6,365 nucleotides of DNA from contig JAHJTR010000111.1 in NCBI GenBank assembly GCA_018829865.1, positions 1 through 6,365 on the forward strand, in the 5' to 3' direction. The translations under genes and the position numbers were made by a program. Each line of letters begins with the position of its first letter. The stretch's first letter is position 1. Below the pieces are notes generated by a model. The model was not told the origin of the DNA. It did not search any database and saw only the letters and a list, made by a program, of their open reading frames with translations. Positions 5,794-6,365 of this stretch are shown here, piece by piece. The DNA comes from Patescibacteria group bacterium. Lineage in GTDB: Bacteria > Patescibacteriota > Gracilibacteria > UBA1369 > JAHJTR01.

Positions 5794-5917
5794 AATTATC
5801 TTTCCCCTAATAGGGCGGATTTAGCACCTGCCTTCACCATTTTTCCATTAAAGGAGTTAAGGCGAAAGGGGTTGCTGTAGCTTCATAGGGCCGTTCCCTC
5901 AGCTACTCGTGATAATT
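5794..5917 (-). promoter_or_regulatory. SAM-I (S-box) riboswitch upstream of metK
   Basis: Read on the minus strand, the conserved S-box core is all present. P1 is AATTATC (5917-5911) pairing with GATAATT (5800-5794). P2 is GTAGC (5906-5902) with GCTAC (5881-5877), flanked by the kink-turn element GAGGGA (5900-5895) and GGCCCTATGAA (5892-5882), then GCAACC. P3 is GCCTT (5863-5859) with AAGGC (5834-5830). The invariant GGTGCTAA lies at 5828-5821 and P4 is CCCT-ATT-AGGG (5815-5805). When SAM binds, P1 and P4 are held and the terminator at 5761-5737 forms. Without SAM, AGGGG-A-AAGAT (5808-5798) can pair with ATCTTCCTCT (5766-5757), with one bulge and one G-U pair, hiding the terminator's left arm and allowing metK transcription. 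Confidence 0.96.
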
Positions 5918-5945
5918 AAACTGGTTTTTAAAAAACTTGGACACA

Positions 5946-5975
5946 AATATACTACAAAGAATCACAATCGGTCAA
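5946..5975 (-). promoter_or_regulatory. Promoter of the metK leader
   Basis: On the minus strand TTGACC (5975-5970, five of six to the -35 consensus) and TATATT (5951-5946, five of six to the -10 consensus) are separated by 18 bases. Transcription would begin near 5939, about 20 bases before the riboswitch P1 stem, which is the expected placement. Confidence 0.65.
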
Positions 5976-6025
5976 ACCAAAAAACAAATATCTCAAAAAC
6001 CAACCCGTTTTCATCATAAAGATTT

Positions 6026-6365
6026 TTACCTCTTAAACCACTCAATCGTCTTCTTAATCCCTTCATCAAGCCCAACCTTAGCCTCAAAAACCAACTCCTT
6101 CTCCGCCAAACCAATATCCGGACACCGCACTTTCGGATCATCAACCGGCATATCTTTATGCGCAATTTTCGAATCCCCACCAACAATCCCCAAAATCATC
6201 TCCGCAAGTTCAAGAATCGTCCGCTCATTCGGATTCCCAATATTCACAGGCCCCCCAAATTCATCATGATTCATCAGGGAGATAATCCCATCAACCATAT
6301 CATCAACATAACAAAAACTCCGAGTCTGCTTCCCATCGCCATAAACCGTAATATCTTTACCCTCC
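6026..6365 (-). CDS. NAD-dependent sugar epimerase/dehydratase, UDP-glucuronate decarboxylase-like (C-terminal part)
   Basis: The minus-strand frame is open from the window edge to TAA at 6028-6026, giving about 112 C-terminal residues; the NAD-binding N-terminal half lies outside. The visible part begins DITVYGDGKQTRSFCYVDD and continues MVDGI, the substrate-binding segment of extended SDR enzymes. NIGNPNE then TILELAEMI, PVDDPKVRCPDI, and a GLDEGIKKTIEWF end follow, which is the layout of UDP-glucuronate decarboxylase (UDP-xylose synthase) and close relatives. Such enzymes supply activated pentose or deoxysugar donors to glycosyltransferases like those at 1-1372. UDP-glucose 4-epimerase or dTDP-glucose 4,6-dehydratase activity is less likely but not excluded, since the catalytic Tyr-x-x-x-Lys is not in view. 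The gene reads toward metK, which has its own promoter. No hairpin terminator is seen between them. Confidence 0.85.
   Translation of the reverse strand, partial: EGKDITVYGDGKQTRSFCYVDDMVDGIISLMNHDEFGGPVNIGNPNERTILELAEMILGIVGGDSKIAHKDMPVDDPKVRCPDIGLAEKELVFEAKVGLDEGIKKTIEWFKR

Noticed and set aside
5937..6269. 110-codon + strand ORF over the metK promoter and the SDR gene
   Set aside because: Antisense to the conserved C-terminal part of the SDR enzyme; the SDR frame matches its family throughout.
1..6365. tRNA, rRNA, CRISPR array, transposase or integrase
   Set aside because: No cloverleaf, rRNA core sequence, regularly spaced repeats or recombinase motif was seen on either strand.

Overview
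This is an AT-rich bacterial stretch from a surface-polysaccharide locus. It contains two glycosyltransferases, a SAM-dependent methyltransferase, a nucleotide-sugar decarboxylase/epimerase-type enzyme and the SAM synthetase gene metK. A compact toxin-antitoxin block sits between the two halves of the locus. All stop codons read normally, including TGA ending the gene at 215-1372, so the standard code applies. Most starts lack a clear Shine-Dalgarno site. Taxonomy cannot be fixed from the sequence. The small AT-rich genes, weak ribosome-binding sites and HTH-Panacea/RelE pair would fit a candidate-phylum (Patescibacteria-like) genome, but this is only a guess.

Layout on the + strand: 1-210 is the C-terminal end of a glycosyltransferase. 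A complete GT4-type glycosyltransferase follows 4 bases later (215-1372). At 1381-1452 a short reading frame with a good SD begins like a third glycosyltransferase and stops after 23 codons. From about 1453 to 3388 the content changes: a single-pass membrane protein of unknown function (1521-2120), a promoter with a palindromic candidate operator (2232-2260), then an HTH-Panacea (DUF4065) antitoxin (2290-2985) overlapping a RelE/HigB-like toxin (2975-3388) by 11 bases.

Layout on the - strand: beyond the toxin lies a possible broken methyltransferase start (about 3490 down to 3389), then an intact class I methyltransferase (4238-3474), a strong intrinsic terminator (4429-4463) and metK (5716-4478). 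The metK leader is a textbook SAM-I (S-box) riboswitch (5917-5794) with an intrinsic terminator (5761-5737) and a recognisable antiterminator, driven by a good promoter (5975-5946). The window ends inside a UDP-glucuronate decarboxylase-like SDR gene (6365-6026).

Integration: the sugar-nucleotide enzyme, glycosyltransferases and methyltransferase would together make and decorate a cell-surface glycan, and MetK supplies SAM under feedback control by SAM. The toxin-antitoxin block appears to have landed in, or replaced part of, the glycan cluster, because a possible truncated gene points into it from each side.
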